Part shown: positions 42,756 to 50,618 of the stretch, in pieces
How positions within the stretch are numbered: the stretch's first letter is position 1
Layout: every line of letters starts with the position of its first letter
From: Vulcanimicrobiota bacterium
GTDB lineage: Bacteria; Vulcanimicrobiota; Vulcanimicrobiia; Vulcanimicrobiales; Vulcanimicrobiaceae
NCBI GenBank assembly: GCA_003168375.1
Contig: PMSI01000004.1
Coordinates: 62,001-126,000 of the forward strand
Reading direction: 5' to 3'
DNA length: 64,000 nucleotides
Translations under genes and position numbers: made by a program
Notes under the pieces: model-generated
The model's database searches: none
Told to the model about the DNA's origin: nothing
What the model saw: the letters and a program-made list of their open reading frames with translations, nothing else

Positions 42756-43805
42756 TTAGACCTTTACTTCAGCGAGGGCCTTCTTCGCTGTGTCCTGCAC
42801 CGTCCCGGGGAGTGCCACGTAGTTCAACGAAGCGGCGATTTTCTGAGCGTCGTCGCCGGTGACCCAGGTGAGAACGTCGCGAACGAGCTTCGCCCGCGCC
42901 TTGTCGGTGGGATTCTCGTAGACGAAGGCCCAGGTGTAGCCGGAGATCGGATACGAGTTGGCGCCGGCACGATCGACGATTGAAAAGTCGGTTGCTGAGA
43001 CGGATGGCTTCGTGGACGCGGCTGCCTGGACGGTCGACGCCGTGCAGAAGACCCACTTACCCGCTTTGTTCTCGAGCTGTGCGGTCGACAGCTTGTTCTC
43101 CATCGCATAGGCAAGCTCGACGTAGCCGATCCCGCCCGTCGTCTGGCGCACCTGACCGGCAACGCCCTCGTTACCCTTACCGCCGACCGTGTTCGAACCC
43201 GGCCACTGCACGCTCTTGCCCGTCCCGACCTTGTCCTTCCAGTCCTTCGAGACGCTGCTCAAGAAATCAGTGAAGATGTAGGTCGTGCCGGATCCGTCGG
43301 ACCGGTGTACGGTAACGATCGGAAGGTTCGGAAGCCCAGCCCGAGGATTCAGCTTTTCGAGGACCGGATCGTTCCAGTGCGTGATCTTGCCGAGGTAGAT
43401 GTCGACGATCGCCTCGCGCGTGAGCTTGAGCCCACCCGGCACCGTAACCGGCAGGTTGTAGGTGACCGCGATACCGCCCAACGCCACCGGGACCTGGACG
43501 ACGGCGCCGCTCGCGCGCTTCAGCTCGTCGGCGTTCATCGGAACGTCCGAAGCACCGAAGTCGACGGTCTTGGCGGTGAACTGTTGGATGCCGCCGCCAC
43601 TGCCGATGGACTGATAGTTCACGGTGACGTCGTTGTGCGCTTGCGAGTACGTGTAGAACGCCTTCGAGAAGAACGGGTAGACGAAGCTCGATCCGGCCCC
43701 GGTCAGCTGCGTCGCGGCAAGGGCCGGCAGGCTGGCAAGCCCGGCCGATCCGACGAAGCCCGCGATCAAAGCCGCGCACGCGCGGCGAGTCATTCTTGTG
43801 CTCAT
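42756..43805 (-). CDS. pstS: Phosphate-binding protein PstS
   Basis: PstS, 349 residues, a periplasmic protein with a signal peptide of about 32 residues (ending ALA). Phosphate-binding loops: LTGAGSSFVYPFF, SIGSGGGIQQF, FGASDVPM, and HRSDGSGTTYIFTDFLS. No lipobox, so soluble. It is the first gene of the transport part and has Pho-type repeats immediately upstream. Confidence 0.95.
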   Translation of the reverse strand: MSTRMTRRACAALIAGFVGSAGLASLPALAATQLTGAGSSFVYPFFSKAFYTYSQAHNDVTVNYQSIGSGGGIQQFTAKTVDFGASDVPMNADELKRASGAVVQVPVALGGIAVTYNLPVTVPGGLKLTREAIVDIYLGKITHWNDPVLEKLNPRAGLPNLPIVTVHRSDGSGTTYIFTDFLSSVSKDWKDKVGTGKSVQWPGSNTVGGKGNEGVAGQVRQTTGGIGYVELAYAMENKLSTAQLENKAGKWVFCTASTVQAAASTKPSVSATDFSIVDRAGANSYPISGYTWAFVYENPTDKARAKLVRDVLTWVTGDDAQKIAASLNYVALPGTVQDTAKKALAEVKV

Positions 43806-43830
43806 GTGGGCCCATCGTGTCAGAGGCGGC

Positions 43831-43867
43831 CTAAGCGAAGTTTAAATGTACCTTAACGACTCTTAAT
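43831..43867 (-). promoter_or_regulatory. Pho box: TTAA-type direct repeats upstream of pstS
   Basis: On the minus strand TTAA, TTAA, TTAA and TTAG occur with spacings of 10, 11 and 11 bases (plus-strand positions 43863-43866, 43853-43856, 43842-43845, 43831-43834). Direct repeats at 11-bp spacing are the layout of PhoB/PhoP binding sites. The block begins 26 bases before the pstS ATG, in the only gap between phoR and pstS, so PhoB probably drives pstSCAB from here. Confidence 0.75.
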
Positions 43868-43875
43868 GTTCGGGG

Positions 43876-44784
43876 TCACAGCTCGGCGACGGCGGCGGCC
43901 GGGATGCGCATCGTGAACGTCGCGCCTCGTCCGTACAAGGACTCGGCGGTGAGCGATCCGCCGTGCGCCTCGACCAGATGCTTCGCGATCGCCAGACCCA
44001 GCCCGGTTCCGCCGGCTTCGCGCGACCGCGACCGGTCGACGACGTAGAACCGCTCGAAGACCCGCGGCAGGTCCGTGAACGGAATGCCGGTGCCCGTGTC
44101 GCGCACGCTGAGAACCGCATCGGCCTCGTCCCGGCGAACGTCGACGACGACCGCTCCGCCGCCCGGGGTGTGCCGCAGGGCGTTGTCGACGAGGTTGACG
44201 ACGACTTGCGCCAGCTCACCGCGGTCGGCGTTGACCTCGACCGCTTGCGGCGCGTCGAGCTGCAACGCGATGTCAAGCCCTGCGGCCCGGCGCCCAAACG
44301 TGTTCACCGTCGACATCGCGACGTCGCGAAGGTCGAAGCGCTCCTGCCTCAGCGGAACGATTGCGGACTCCGAGCGCGCGAGCTCGAGCAGGTCCTCGAC
44401 GAGGCGGATCATCCGCTCCACCTCGTTCTGCACCTGCGGCAAGAACAGCGCGCGCGCCTCCTCGTCGTCCTCGGAAATCAGCACCGTTTCGAGCATCAGC
44501 TTCATCGCGGAGAGCGGCGTGCGCAGCTCGTGCGAGACGTTGCCGATGAAGTCGCTGCGCATCTTCTCTGCGGCGAGCAACGCGGTGCGGTCGGCGGCGA
44601 TCGCCATGGCGCCCTCGTCGTACGGCTGCGCGGTCACGCCGTAGTACCGCTCGCGCCCACCGGCGCCGAACGCGACGTCGCCGGTGCGGGTCTCCCCGCC
44701 GAGCGCCGCCTGCACCATCCGCTCGAGGTCGACCGACGGAACGACTTCGATCAGCGCGCGGCCGATCGCCCGCGCACGGTCCAC
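43876..44784 (-). CDS. phoR: Phosphate-regulon sensor histidine kinase PhoR (start unclear)
   Basis: A histidine kinase. From the GTG at 44784 it is 302 residues: end of a PAS domain, then H-box MRSDFIGNVSHELRTPLSAM with His85, N-box LVDNALRHTPGGG, G1 VRDTGTGIPF and G2 GGTGLGLAIAKHLVEAHGG. The same frame stays open upstream to 45027 and encodes a membrane helix (ALAGIIATYAALR), a linker and the first half of the PAS domain (LVDALPFAAFTVDARGRVRVFN), about 81 more residues, but has no ATG, GTG or TTG. The preceding codon is the in-frame TAG of phoB. The whole kinase would be 383 residues. See findings. It would autophosphorylate and pass phosphate to PhoB. Confidence 0.85.
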   Translation of the reverse strand: MDRARAIGRALIEVVPSVDLERMVQAALGGETRTGDVAFGAGGRERYYGVTAQPYDEGAMAIAADRTALLAAEKMRSDFIGNVSHELRTPLSAMKLMLETVLISEDDEEARALFLPQVQNEVERMIRLVEDLLELARSESAIVPLRQERFDLRDVAMSTVNTFGRRAAGLDIALQLDAPQAVEVNADRGELAQVVVNLVDNALRHTPGGGAVVVDVRRDEADAVLSVRDTGTGIPFTDLPRVFERFYVVDRSRSREAGGTGLGLAIAKHLVEAHGGSLTAESLYGRGATFTMRIPAAAVAEL

Positions 44785-45027
44785 TCCGAACAGCTCGCAC
44801 GCCGCGGCATTGAATACGCGGACGCGTCCGCGCGCATCGACCGTGAAGGCGGCGAACGGAAGCGCGTCGACCAGCCGCGCAGCGTGGCCGCCATCGGTCG
44901 CGACGGGCGCGGGGAGTTCGTCCGCGGCGGCGCCGCGCCGCGCCCGCGACGCTCGCAGCGCCGCGTACGTCGCGATGATTCCGGCAAGCGCACCGAGCGA
45001 TGCGGAGAGCGGATCGGCCGTGTCCGT

Positions 45028-45726
45028 CTACTCGCGAAACATGTAGCCGCGGCTACGGACGGTGATGATGTGGCGGGGGTTGTTGGCGTCGACCTCGATC
45101 TTCTCGCGCAGCCAGCGCACGTGCACGCTGATCGTTTGGTGCTCGCCCTCGAAGTCGTACCCCCACACCTTCTCGAGGAGCATCTGCCGCGTTACGATGC
45201 GGCCGCGGTGCTCCATCAGCACGTGCAGCAGCCGGAACTCCTTCGGTGCCAGCGCGACCTCGCGCCCGCGCACGACGAGCCGCTGCCGCGACGGGTCGAT
45301 GGTGATCTCGCCGGCCGTGATCGAGTCGTCGCGCTCGTCGGCGTCGACCTCGACGCGGCGCAGGCGCGCCTTGATGCGCGCCATGATCTCGCCGAGCGAG
45401 AACGGCTTCGTCACGTAGTCGTCGGCGCCGAGCTCGAGGGCCAGAACCTTGTCGAACTCCTGGTCCTTCGCGGTCAGCATGATGATCGGGACGCTCGAGC
45501 TCTTGCGAATCTCCTTGCAGGCCTCGATCCCGTCGAGGAGCGGCAGCATGATGTCGAGGACCACGAGATCGGGATGCTCCGTCTGCGCAAGCGTCACGGC
45601 GGTGCGGCCGTCACCGGCGGTCGTCACGGCATAACCGTTCTTCTCGAGGTTGTAGCGCAGCGAGTGCACGATCGCCGCCTCGTCGTCGACGAGGAGGATC
45701 TTCTTCTTGGTCCCGGACGCCGTCAC
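45028..45726 (-). CDS. phoB: Phosphate-regulon response regulator PhoB
   Basis: A 232-residue OmpR/PhoB-type regulator. Receiver: acidic pocket VDDE near 13-16, phospho-acceptor Asp58 (VVLDIMLPLLDG), Thr/Lys in MLTAKDQ. The winged-helix effector has LAPKEFRLLHVLMEHRGRIVTRQMLLEKVWGYDFEGEHQTISVHVRWLREKIEVDANNPRHIITVRSRGYMFRE, cited by its positions near 150-232. It ends in TAG, in the same frame as phoR. The start overlaps the end of the ppx remnant by four bases. Confidence 0.95.
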   Translation of the reverse strand: MTASGTKKKILLVDDEAAIVHSLRYNLEKNGYAVTTAGDGRTAVTLAQTEHPDLVVLDIMLPLLDGIEACKEIRKSSSVPIIMLTAKDQEFDKVLALELGADDYVTKPFSLGEIMARIKARLRRVEVDADERDDSITAGEITIDPSRQRLVVRGREVALAPKEFRLLHVLMEHRGRIVTRQMLLEKVWGYDFEGEHQTISVHVRWLREKIEVDANNPRHIITVRSRGYMFRE

Positions 45727-46300
45727 GCGCGGTCACCCTGCGCCTGCGCGGAGCCGGAGGCGTCGACCACGTCGAACACGGCGCGCAGGCCGAAGGTCCG
45801 TTCGAAGAGATCGGCTTTCTCCATTGCAGCGTCGACTTCGCCCGAGGCGTCGCCGTCGGCCTGCGCCGAGACGATCACGATCCCTCCCTCGGGGGCCGCG
45901 CCGACGTCGGTGACGACCCCGAGGTGGCGGATGTCGAGGCCGTCGGCGATCCGCAGCAGCGCGGCCAGGACGTCGACGCGCCGGCGGTCCCCCGGCGCGA
46001 GCGCGGCGTATTCCGGGTGCGACGGTTTCGGCATCGCCTTGCGGTAGTAGCGCGCGATCTGCGCGACCAGCTCGCGCTCGTCGTCGCGCCAGCCGTCCAG
46101 CGGCGTGTTGCGGATCAAATAGGCCGCGTGCTTGTGGTGCCCGCGCGAGAGCCGGATCCGCTCTCGAGCGCGTCCTCGCTGCCGAGCCGTACCATCTCGC
46201 GTGCCTTGTAGACAACGCGCGAGGTATCGAAGGCGGAGTCGAGCTCGACGACGATCAGGTGGATCGAGTTCGTTCCGACGTCGATCGCCCCGAACGGCAT
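45723..46300 (-). pseudogene. ppx: ppx/gppA remnant with the middle deleted
   Basis: The first 47 residues from the ATG at 46300 are the start of a Ppx/GppA protein (AIDVGTNSIHLIVVEL, then YKAREMVRLGSEDALES). The frame then breaks, and in another frame the sequence continues as the C-terminal HD region (SRGHHKHAAYLIRNTPLDGW, then RRVDVLAALLRIADGLD), ending at 45723. Compared with a full family member of about 500 residues, about 300 residues are missing. The break lies in an imperfect palindrome (CGAGAG at 46146-46151, CTCTCG at 46161-46166). The catalytic core is lost. Position upstream of phoB fits a former ppx-phoB-phoR operon. A 131-residue HD fragment could still be made from the ATG at 46118. 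A misassembly is the alternative. Confidence 0.82.
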
Positions 46301-46304
46301 GGGG

Positions 46305-47207
46305 TCAGGCTTTCTTTCGCACGCGCACGCCCGCGGCGCGTTCGTAGAACTGCGCGACCGACGTGTAGTCGTCGCGGCCGTGACCCTCGCCCGAGCTCGC
46401 GGTATAGAGCTGGTACGCGAGCGAGGAGGCCGGCATCGGGACGCCGATCGCGCGGGCGGAGTCGAGCGCGGCGGCGAGATCCTTGCGCAGCAGGTCGAGC
46501 ATGAAGCCGGGCTTGTGCGAACCCGCCAGCCAGCTCTGCGGGAGCCAGTTCTGAAGCAGGTAGTTCGAGCCGGTCGCGGTTCCGATCACCGCCAGCGTGG
46601 CGTCGATGTCGGCCCCGGCTTTCGCGGCGAACGTCAGCGCTTCGATGTTGGCGATCATCGTGTTCGAGATGAGGATCTGGTTGACGAGCTTGACGACCTC
46701 GCCCATCCCGACGCCGCCGACGTGGTTCGGCGTCCCCATCGCGCGCAGCACCGGCTCGGCGGCGGGGAAGTCCTCGTCGGACGCGCCGACGATGATGGTG
46801 AGCGTCCCCGTTTTCGCTCGCGCCGAGCCGCCGGAGACCGGAGCGTCGACGAAACGGAAACCACCCGCGCGCAGACGCCGGTCGAACTCGCGCGTCGCCA
46901 CCGGCGAGATCGTCGACATGTCGATGAACAGCGTCCCGGGCTTCGCGCCGTGCGTCGCACCGAGCTGGCCGAAGAGCGTCTCATCGACCTGCGGTGCGTC
47001 CGGCACGCAGGTGATGACGCACGTGCTGTCTCGCGCGACGCCGGCCGGATCACCGCCGTCCCGTGCGCCGAGCGCGACGAGGCGCTCGACCGGTTCGCGA
47101 TTGCGATGCCCGCACACGGTGAGTGCGAAGCCGGCGCGCAGCAGCGCCGCCGCCATCGGCTCGCCCATCACGCCCACGCCGATGAATCCGACCGTCTCGT
47201 TTCCCAT
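46305..47207 (-). CDS. 3-hydroxyisobutyrate/tartronate-semialdehyde-type dehydrogenase
   Basis: A 300-residue beta-hydroxyacid dehydrogenase. NAD site VGFIGVGVMGEPMAAALL; FIDMSTISPVATREF near 92; substrate loop FVDAPVSGGSARAKTGTLTI near 118; catalytic Lys in GEVVKLVNQILI near 168. All family motifs are canonical, unlike the paralog at 8917-9846. Likely substrates are 3-hydroxyisobutyrate or tartronate semialdehyde. Confidence 0.93.
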   Translation of the reverse strand: MGNETVGFIGVGVMGEPMAAALLRAGFALTVCGHRNREPVERLVALGARDGGDPAGVARDSTCVITCVPDAPQVDETLFGQLGATHGAKPGTLFIDMSTISPVATREFDRRLRAGGFRFVDAPVSGGSARAKTGTLTIIVGASDEDFPAAEPVLRAMGTPNHVGGVGMGEVVKLVNQILISNTMIANIEALTFAAKAGADIDATLAVIGTATGSNYLLQNWLPQSWLAGSHKPGFMLDLLRKDLAAALDSARAIGVPMPASSLAYQLYTASSGEGHGRDDYTSVAQFYERAAGVRVRKKA

Positions 47208-47242
47208 ACGAGCCGCTCGCGTACGTCGTGCGGGACGCGGCG

Positions 47243-47260
47243 CCCTTCGACAAGCTCAGG
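47243..47260 (+). repeat. Dispersed 18-bp repeat, copy 2
   Basis: CCCTTCGACAAGCTCAGG, between the dehydrogenase start and the UbiA gene. It faces copy 3 in inverted orientation across the UbiA gene. Confidence 0.75.
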
Positions 47261-47294
47261 ATGACATGGCAAGGTCCGGTCGCAAATACGACGG

Positions 47295-48185
47295 GTGTCG
47301 CAATTTTGGGCGTTCGTCAGGCTCACGCGCCCGGTTTTTCTGTACGGCGGCTTCGCGGGGATCGCGCTCGGCGCCGCGGTGGCGGCGTGGTCGGGACGAC
47401 GGCTCGACCTTGCGACCTACGCCTGGGCGCAGGGGCTCGTCACCGCTTTTCACTTGATGGCTCACTATTCGAACGAGTATTTCGATCGTGGGTGCGACGC
47501 CGGCGGCCGGCGCACCGCATGGACAGGCGGCAGCGGCGTGCTCGTCGCCGGCGACCTGGCGGGACGCGTCGCGCTGATCGCGGCATTGGTCTGCGCTGCG
47601 CTCGGCCTCGCCGCGAGCGCCCGTTTCGCGCTCGCCGGAAATGCAACGGTCGCGTTCCTCGGCGTCGCGATCCTCGTCCTCGCCTGGTGCTACTCGGCGC
47701 CGCCGGTGCGATTCGCGGCGCGCAGCTTGGGCGAGCTCGACACCGCGCTCATCGTGGCGGTGCTGGTACCATTCGCCGGCTACGCGGCGTTCGCCGGACG
47801 CATCGACGACCCGATCCTGACCGCCGTGTTCGCGCCGGCGGCCGCGATGTTCGCGATGATGCTCTGCGTCGAACTGCCCGACGCGGCGAGCGACGCCGCC
47901 GCCGGGAAGCGCACCTTGGTCGTCGCTTGGGGGCCGGCTCGCGCGTGGCAGCTGACATCGCTGGCCGTGATCGTCGCCGGGGCGACAGCCGGCGGCACGG
48001 CCCTGCGCATGCAGGCGGGGCCGGCGATCCTCACGCTGGCCCCGGCCGCCGTAGCAGCGTTCATGCTGGTCCGGCGCGCGAGCGGCGACCCGCGCCCGGC
48101 CTCGATGGCGTTCTGGGGCGTGATCTTCTACGCGACGCTCGTCACCGGGCTCGCCGCACTCTACGCGCTCCTCGCCGCACGCTGA
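47295..48185 (+). CDS. UbiA-family prenyltransferase
   Basis: A 296-residue intramembrane prenyltransferase with eight or nine helices. The two Asp-rich motifs that bind magnesium-diphosphate are NEYFDRGCDAGG near 58-69 and DAASDAAAGKR near 197-207. The pattern is closest to MenA-type 1,4-dihydroxy-2-naphthoate prenyltransferases, but UbiA members also make chlorophyll and other prenyl lipids. The start is GTG at 47295; no ribosome binding site is obvious. Inverted copies of an 18-bp repeat lie on both sides. Confidence 0.88.
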   Translation: MSQFWAFVRLTRPVFLYGGFAGIALGAAVAAWSGRRLDLATYAWAQGLVTAFHLMAHYSNEYFDRGCDAGGRRTAWTGGSGVLVAGDLAGRVALIAALVCAALGLAASARFALAGNATVAFLGVAILVLAWCYSAPPVRFAARSLGELDTALIVAVLVPFAGYAAFAGRIDDPILTAVFAPAAAMFAMMLCVELPDAASDAAAGKRTLVVAWGPARAWQLTSLAVIVAGATAGGTALRMQAGPAILTLAPAAVAAFMLVRRASGDPRPASMAFWGVIFYATLVTGLAALYALLAAR

Positions 48186-48245
48186 GCGGCCCGCCGACCG
48201 GCGTCGTTGCGCGCGGCGCTCTTCGCGGCGCACAATGGTCCCGGT

Positions 48246-48263
48246 CCTGAGCTTGTCGAAGGG
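48246..48263 (-). repeat. Dispersed 18-bp repeat, copy 3
   Basis: Reverse complement of copy 2 (identical 18 bases on the minus strand), 41 bases before the aldolase start. Confidence 0.75.
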
Positions 48264-48303
48264 CGACGGGCCGACCCAATCAACGCCAAGGGGAACCGAC
48301 AGG

Positions 48304-49209
48304 ATGCTTGCTTCGATTCGCCGGCCCACGTTCGAGGACCTCAACCTCTCGACCGGCAAGCGCGCCCGCCTCTCCACCATGATGTACGGCCACGGCCCGG
48401 GCAACGGGACCCTGATGCTGCTGCCGATCGACCAGGGCCTCGAGCACGGGCCGATCGACTTCTTCGACAACCCCGACGCGCTCGACACCGACTGGGTCCT
48501 GCGGCTCGCGGTCGCGGGAAACTTCTCCGGGATCGCCTATCACATCGGCCTCGCCGAGAAGTACCACAAGCAGTACGCCGGACGTGTTCCGCTCGTGCTC
48601 AAGGTGAACGGGAAAACGAACGTTCCGCCCGACGACGCGTCGTTCAGCCCGCTGACCTCGAGCGTCGAGGACGCGGTGCGGCTCGGTGCGAGCGCCGTCG
48701 GCTACACGATCTACGTCGGCTCGCCCGCCCAAGACCGCGACCTACAGCAGGCCAACGACGTGCGCCGCGACTGCGAGAAGTACGGTATGCCGCTGATCAC
48801 TTGGGCGTATCCGCGCGGCTCAGCGGTGAAGGCGAAAGGCGGCCAGGACTCGCTCTATGCGGTCGACTACGCGGCGCGCGTCGCGTGCGAGATCGGCGCC
48901 GACATCGTCAAGCTCAACGTGCCGCACTCCGAAGAAGCCGCGGCCGCATCTCCCAAACCGTACAACGGCCTGGCGATGCCCGAGCTCGAGGGTCTCCGCA
49001 AAGTCGTGAAGTCGGCGGGACGCACGCTGGTGCTCGTCTCCGGCGGCTCGAAGCTCAGCGACGACGACACCCTGCACAAGGCGCGGTTGGCGATGGAATC
49101 CGGCTGCGTCGGCCTCATCTTCGGCCGCAACATGTGGCAGCGCAAATGGGACGACGCGCTCGCGATGGCCGGACGGATGCACGACCTGATGAAGGAGTTC
49201 GGACAATAG
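48304..49209 (+). CDS. Class I fructose-bisphosphate aldolase, DhnA/archaeal type
   Basis: A 301-residue aldolase of the DhnA-type class I family, which splits fructose 1,6-bisphosphate through a lysine Schiff base. MLLPIDQGLEHGPIDFF near 38 is the family hallmark; SAVGYTIYVGS near 137, LITWAYPRGSAVK near 162, DIVKLNVPHSEE near 200 with the Schiff-base lysine candidate, VLVSGGSKLSDDDTL near 240 and GLIFGRNMWQR near 275. ATG at 48304 is chosen; the 23 upstream residues run through the 18-bp repeat. The NifU-like gene follows two bases later. Confidence 0.93.
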   Translation: MLASIRRPTFEDLNLSTGKRARLSTMMYGHGPGNGTLMLLPIDQGLEHGPIDFFDNPDALDTDWVLRLAVAGNFSGIAYHIGLAEKYHKQYAGRVPLVLKVNGKTNVPPDDASFSPLTSSVEDAVRLGASAVGYTIYVGSPAQDRDLQQANDVRRDCEKYGMPLITWAYPRGSAVKAKGGQDSLYAVDYAARVACEIGADIVKLNVPHSEEAAAASPKPYNGLAMPELEGLRKVVKSAGRTLVLVSGGSKLSDDDTLHKARLAMESGCVGLIFGRNMWQRKWDDALAMAGRMHDLMKEFGQ

Positions 49210-49211
49210 TC

Positions 49212-49445
49212 ATGGCGACGGCGACGGTCGAAGAGCGCATCGAGGCGGCGCTCGACCGTATCCGGCCGGCGATCCGCCGCGACGGTGGCGACGTCTGGCT
49301 GATCAAGGTCGAAGACGGCGTCGCGTACGTGCAGATGATCGGCGCGTGCGGCGGCTGCCCCGCGTCCAACGCGACGCTCAAAGGCGGCATCGAAGCCGTC
49401 GTCCGCGAGGACGTCCCCGAGATCCGCGCCGTCGAACAGGTGTAA
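49212..49445 (+). CDS. NifU-like (Nfu) iron-sulfur scaffold domain protein
   Basis: A 77-residue stand-alone NifU C-terminal domain. VEERIEAALDRIRPAIRRDGGDVWLIKV leads to the cluster motif IGACGGCPASNATLKGGIE with CxxC (Cys46 and Cys49). It would carry a 4Fe-4S cluster between two subunits and pass it to client proteins. It directly follows the aldolase gene. Confidence 0.93.
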   Translation: MATATVEERIEAALDRIRPAIRRDGGDVWLIKVEDGVAYVQMIGACGGCPASNATLKGGIEAVVREDVPEIRAVEQV

Positions 49446-49451
49446 CGGCCG

Positions 49452-50618
49452 TCAGACGCGCGCCCGCCGGAGCGGCCGCGCGGTCTCTTCGAGCCGGTAC
49501 TCAGAACGCCGGAGCTCGCGGCTATACCGCCGGAACGCGGGCGCGTCGACGAAACCTGCCGCGCCGGGGAGCAGCCGCACGACGAGCCATGCGCAGGTGC
49601 CGCCGACGACGATCACCGTCAGCGGATCGAAGCGCAGGAGCGGCGAGAGGAACAACAGTGGTGCCACGAGGGCGAGCCCGAACAGCAGCCGCGTGCGGTA
49701 CGGTTCGGCGAGCGCGGCCGCGGTGAAGCCGATCATCGGGAGCGCGAGCACGGCGTCGTACGCCCACGCATGCGGGCTCAGCGCGAGGCCGGCCAGGCAG
49801 GCGGCGCTGCCCGCCTCGACCGCCGTCGCTCGCCGCAGCGCGACCGCGACGGCGGCGGCCGCGAGCACGACGATCGCGATGGTGACCGCGCTGCCGAGAC
49901 CCGCCCGCGCGAGCTGTCCCGGGAGGCCGATCGCGAACGCACCGTTCACGCCCAGATCGCCGCTTGCGAACCGCGCGATGAGCCGCAGCCAGGCCGCCGG
50001 CCACGCCCAGTCGCCGCCCGCCGCGGGCACACCGAGCAGGAACCATCCGAGCGCGATCGCGCCCACGACGCCGAGCTCGCGCAGTCGTCCGCGGAGCACC
50101 AGCAGGCCGATGAACGGCAGCGCGTACGTCGGCTTGTAGAGCAGAAAGCCGATCGGCACCGCGGTCAGCGCGACGGAGCGCGTGGCCATCCCGGCGATCG
50201 ACAGCTGCGCCAGCAGCAAACCGAACGGCGCATTCTGGCCGATGATCCCGGCAGCATACACGACCGGCGGCCACAGCACGAACGTCGCGACCGACGTCGC
50301 GCGCGGCAGCGCGTAGGTGCGCGACGCGACGACCCCCGCCGTCGCCGCGCACCCGAGCATCACCACGATGTTCACCACGAAGCTCGCGGCGAGCGGCACC
50401 GCGACGAACGGGACCATCGCCCACGCGGCGCCCGGGAGGTAGAAGAACGCTTGCCACGCCTGCGGTGGATCGAGCAACGCATGGCTCCCCACCAGCGAAC
50501 CAGCCGCGACGAACACTTGCCAGTCGCCGCCGTGATGCGCGATCGACCACGGCGCGGCGCTCAGGATCAGCGCCGCGAAGGCAATGGACCACACCCACAG
50601 CACCGCGCGCAGCATCAC
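49452..50618 (-). CDS. GT87-like polyprenol-dependent membrane glycosyltransferase
   Basis: A 388-residue protein with about ten helices. DWQVFVAAGSLVGSHALLDPPQAW near 32 supplies an acidic residue in the first outer loop, as in GT87 (DUF2029) mannosyltransferases; FLLYKPTYALP near 158 and SPHAWAYDAVLALP near 282 are further GT87-like loops. GT87 enzymes use polyprenyl-phosphate sugars and act on the outer face of the membrane. It is the last gene of an overlapping operon that begins with pilus genes. Confidence 0.82.
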   Translation of the reverse strand: MMLRAVLWVWSIAFAALILSAAPWSIAHHGGDWQVFVAAGSLVGSHALLDPPQAWQAFFYLPGAAWAMVPFVAVPLAASFVVNIVVMLGCAATAGVVASRTYALPRATSVATFVLWPPVVYAAGIIGQNAPFGLLLAQLSIAGMATRSVALTAVPIGFLLYKPTYALPFIGLLVLRGRLRELGVVGAIALGWFLLGVPAAGGDWAWPAAWLRLIARFASGDLGVNGAFAIGLPGQLARAGLGSAVTIAIVVLAAAAVAVALRRATAVEAGSAACLAGLALSPHAWAYDAVLALPMIGFTAAALAEPYRTRLLFGLALVAPLLFLSPLLRFDPLTVIVVGGTCAWLVVRLLPGAAGFVDAPAFRRYSRELRRSEYRLEETARPLRRARV

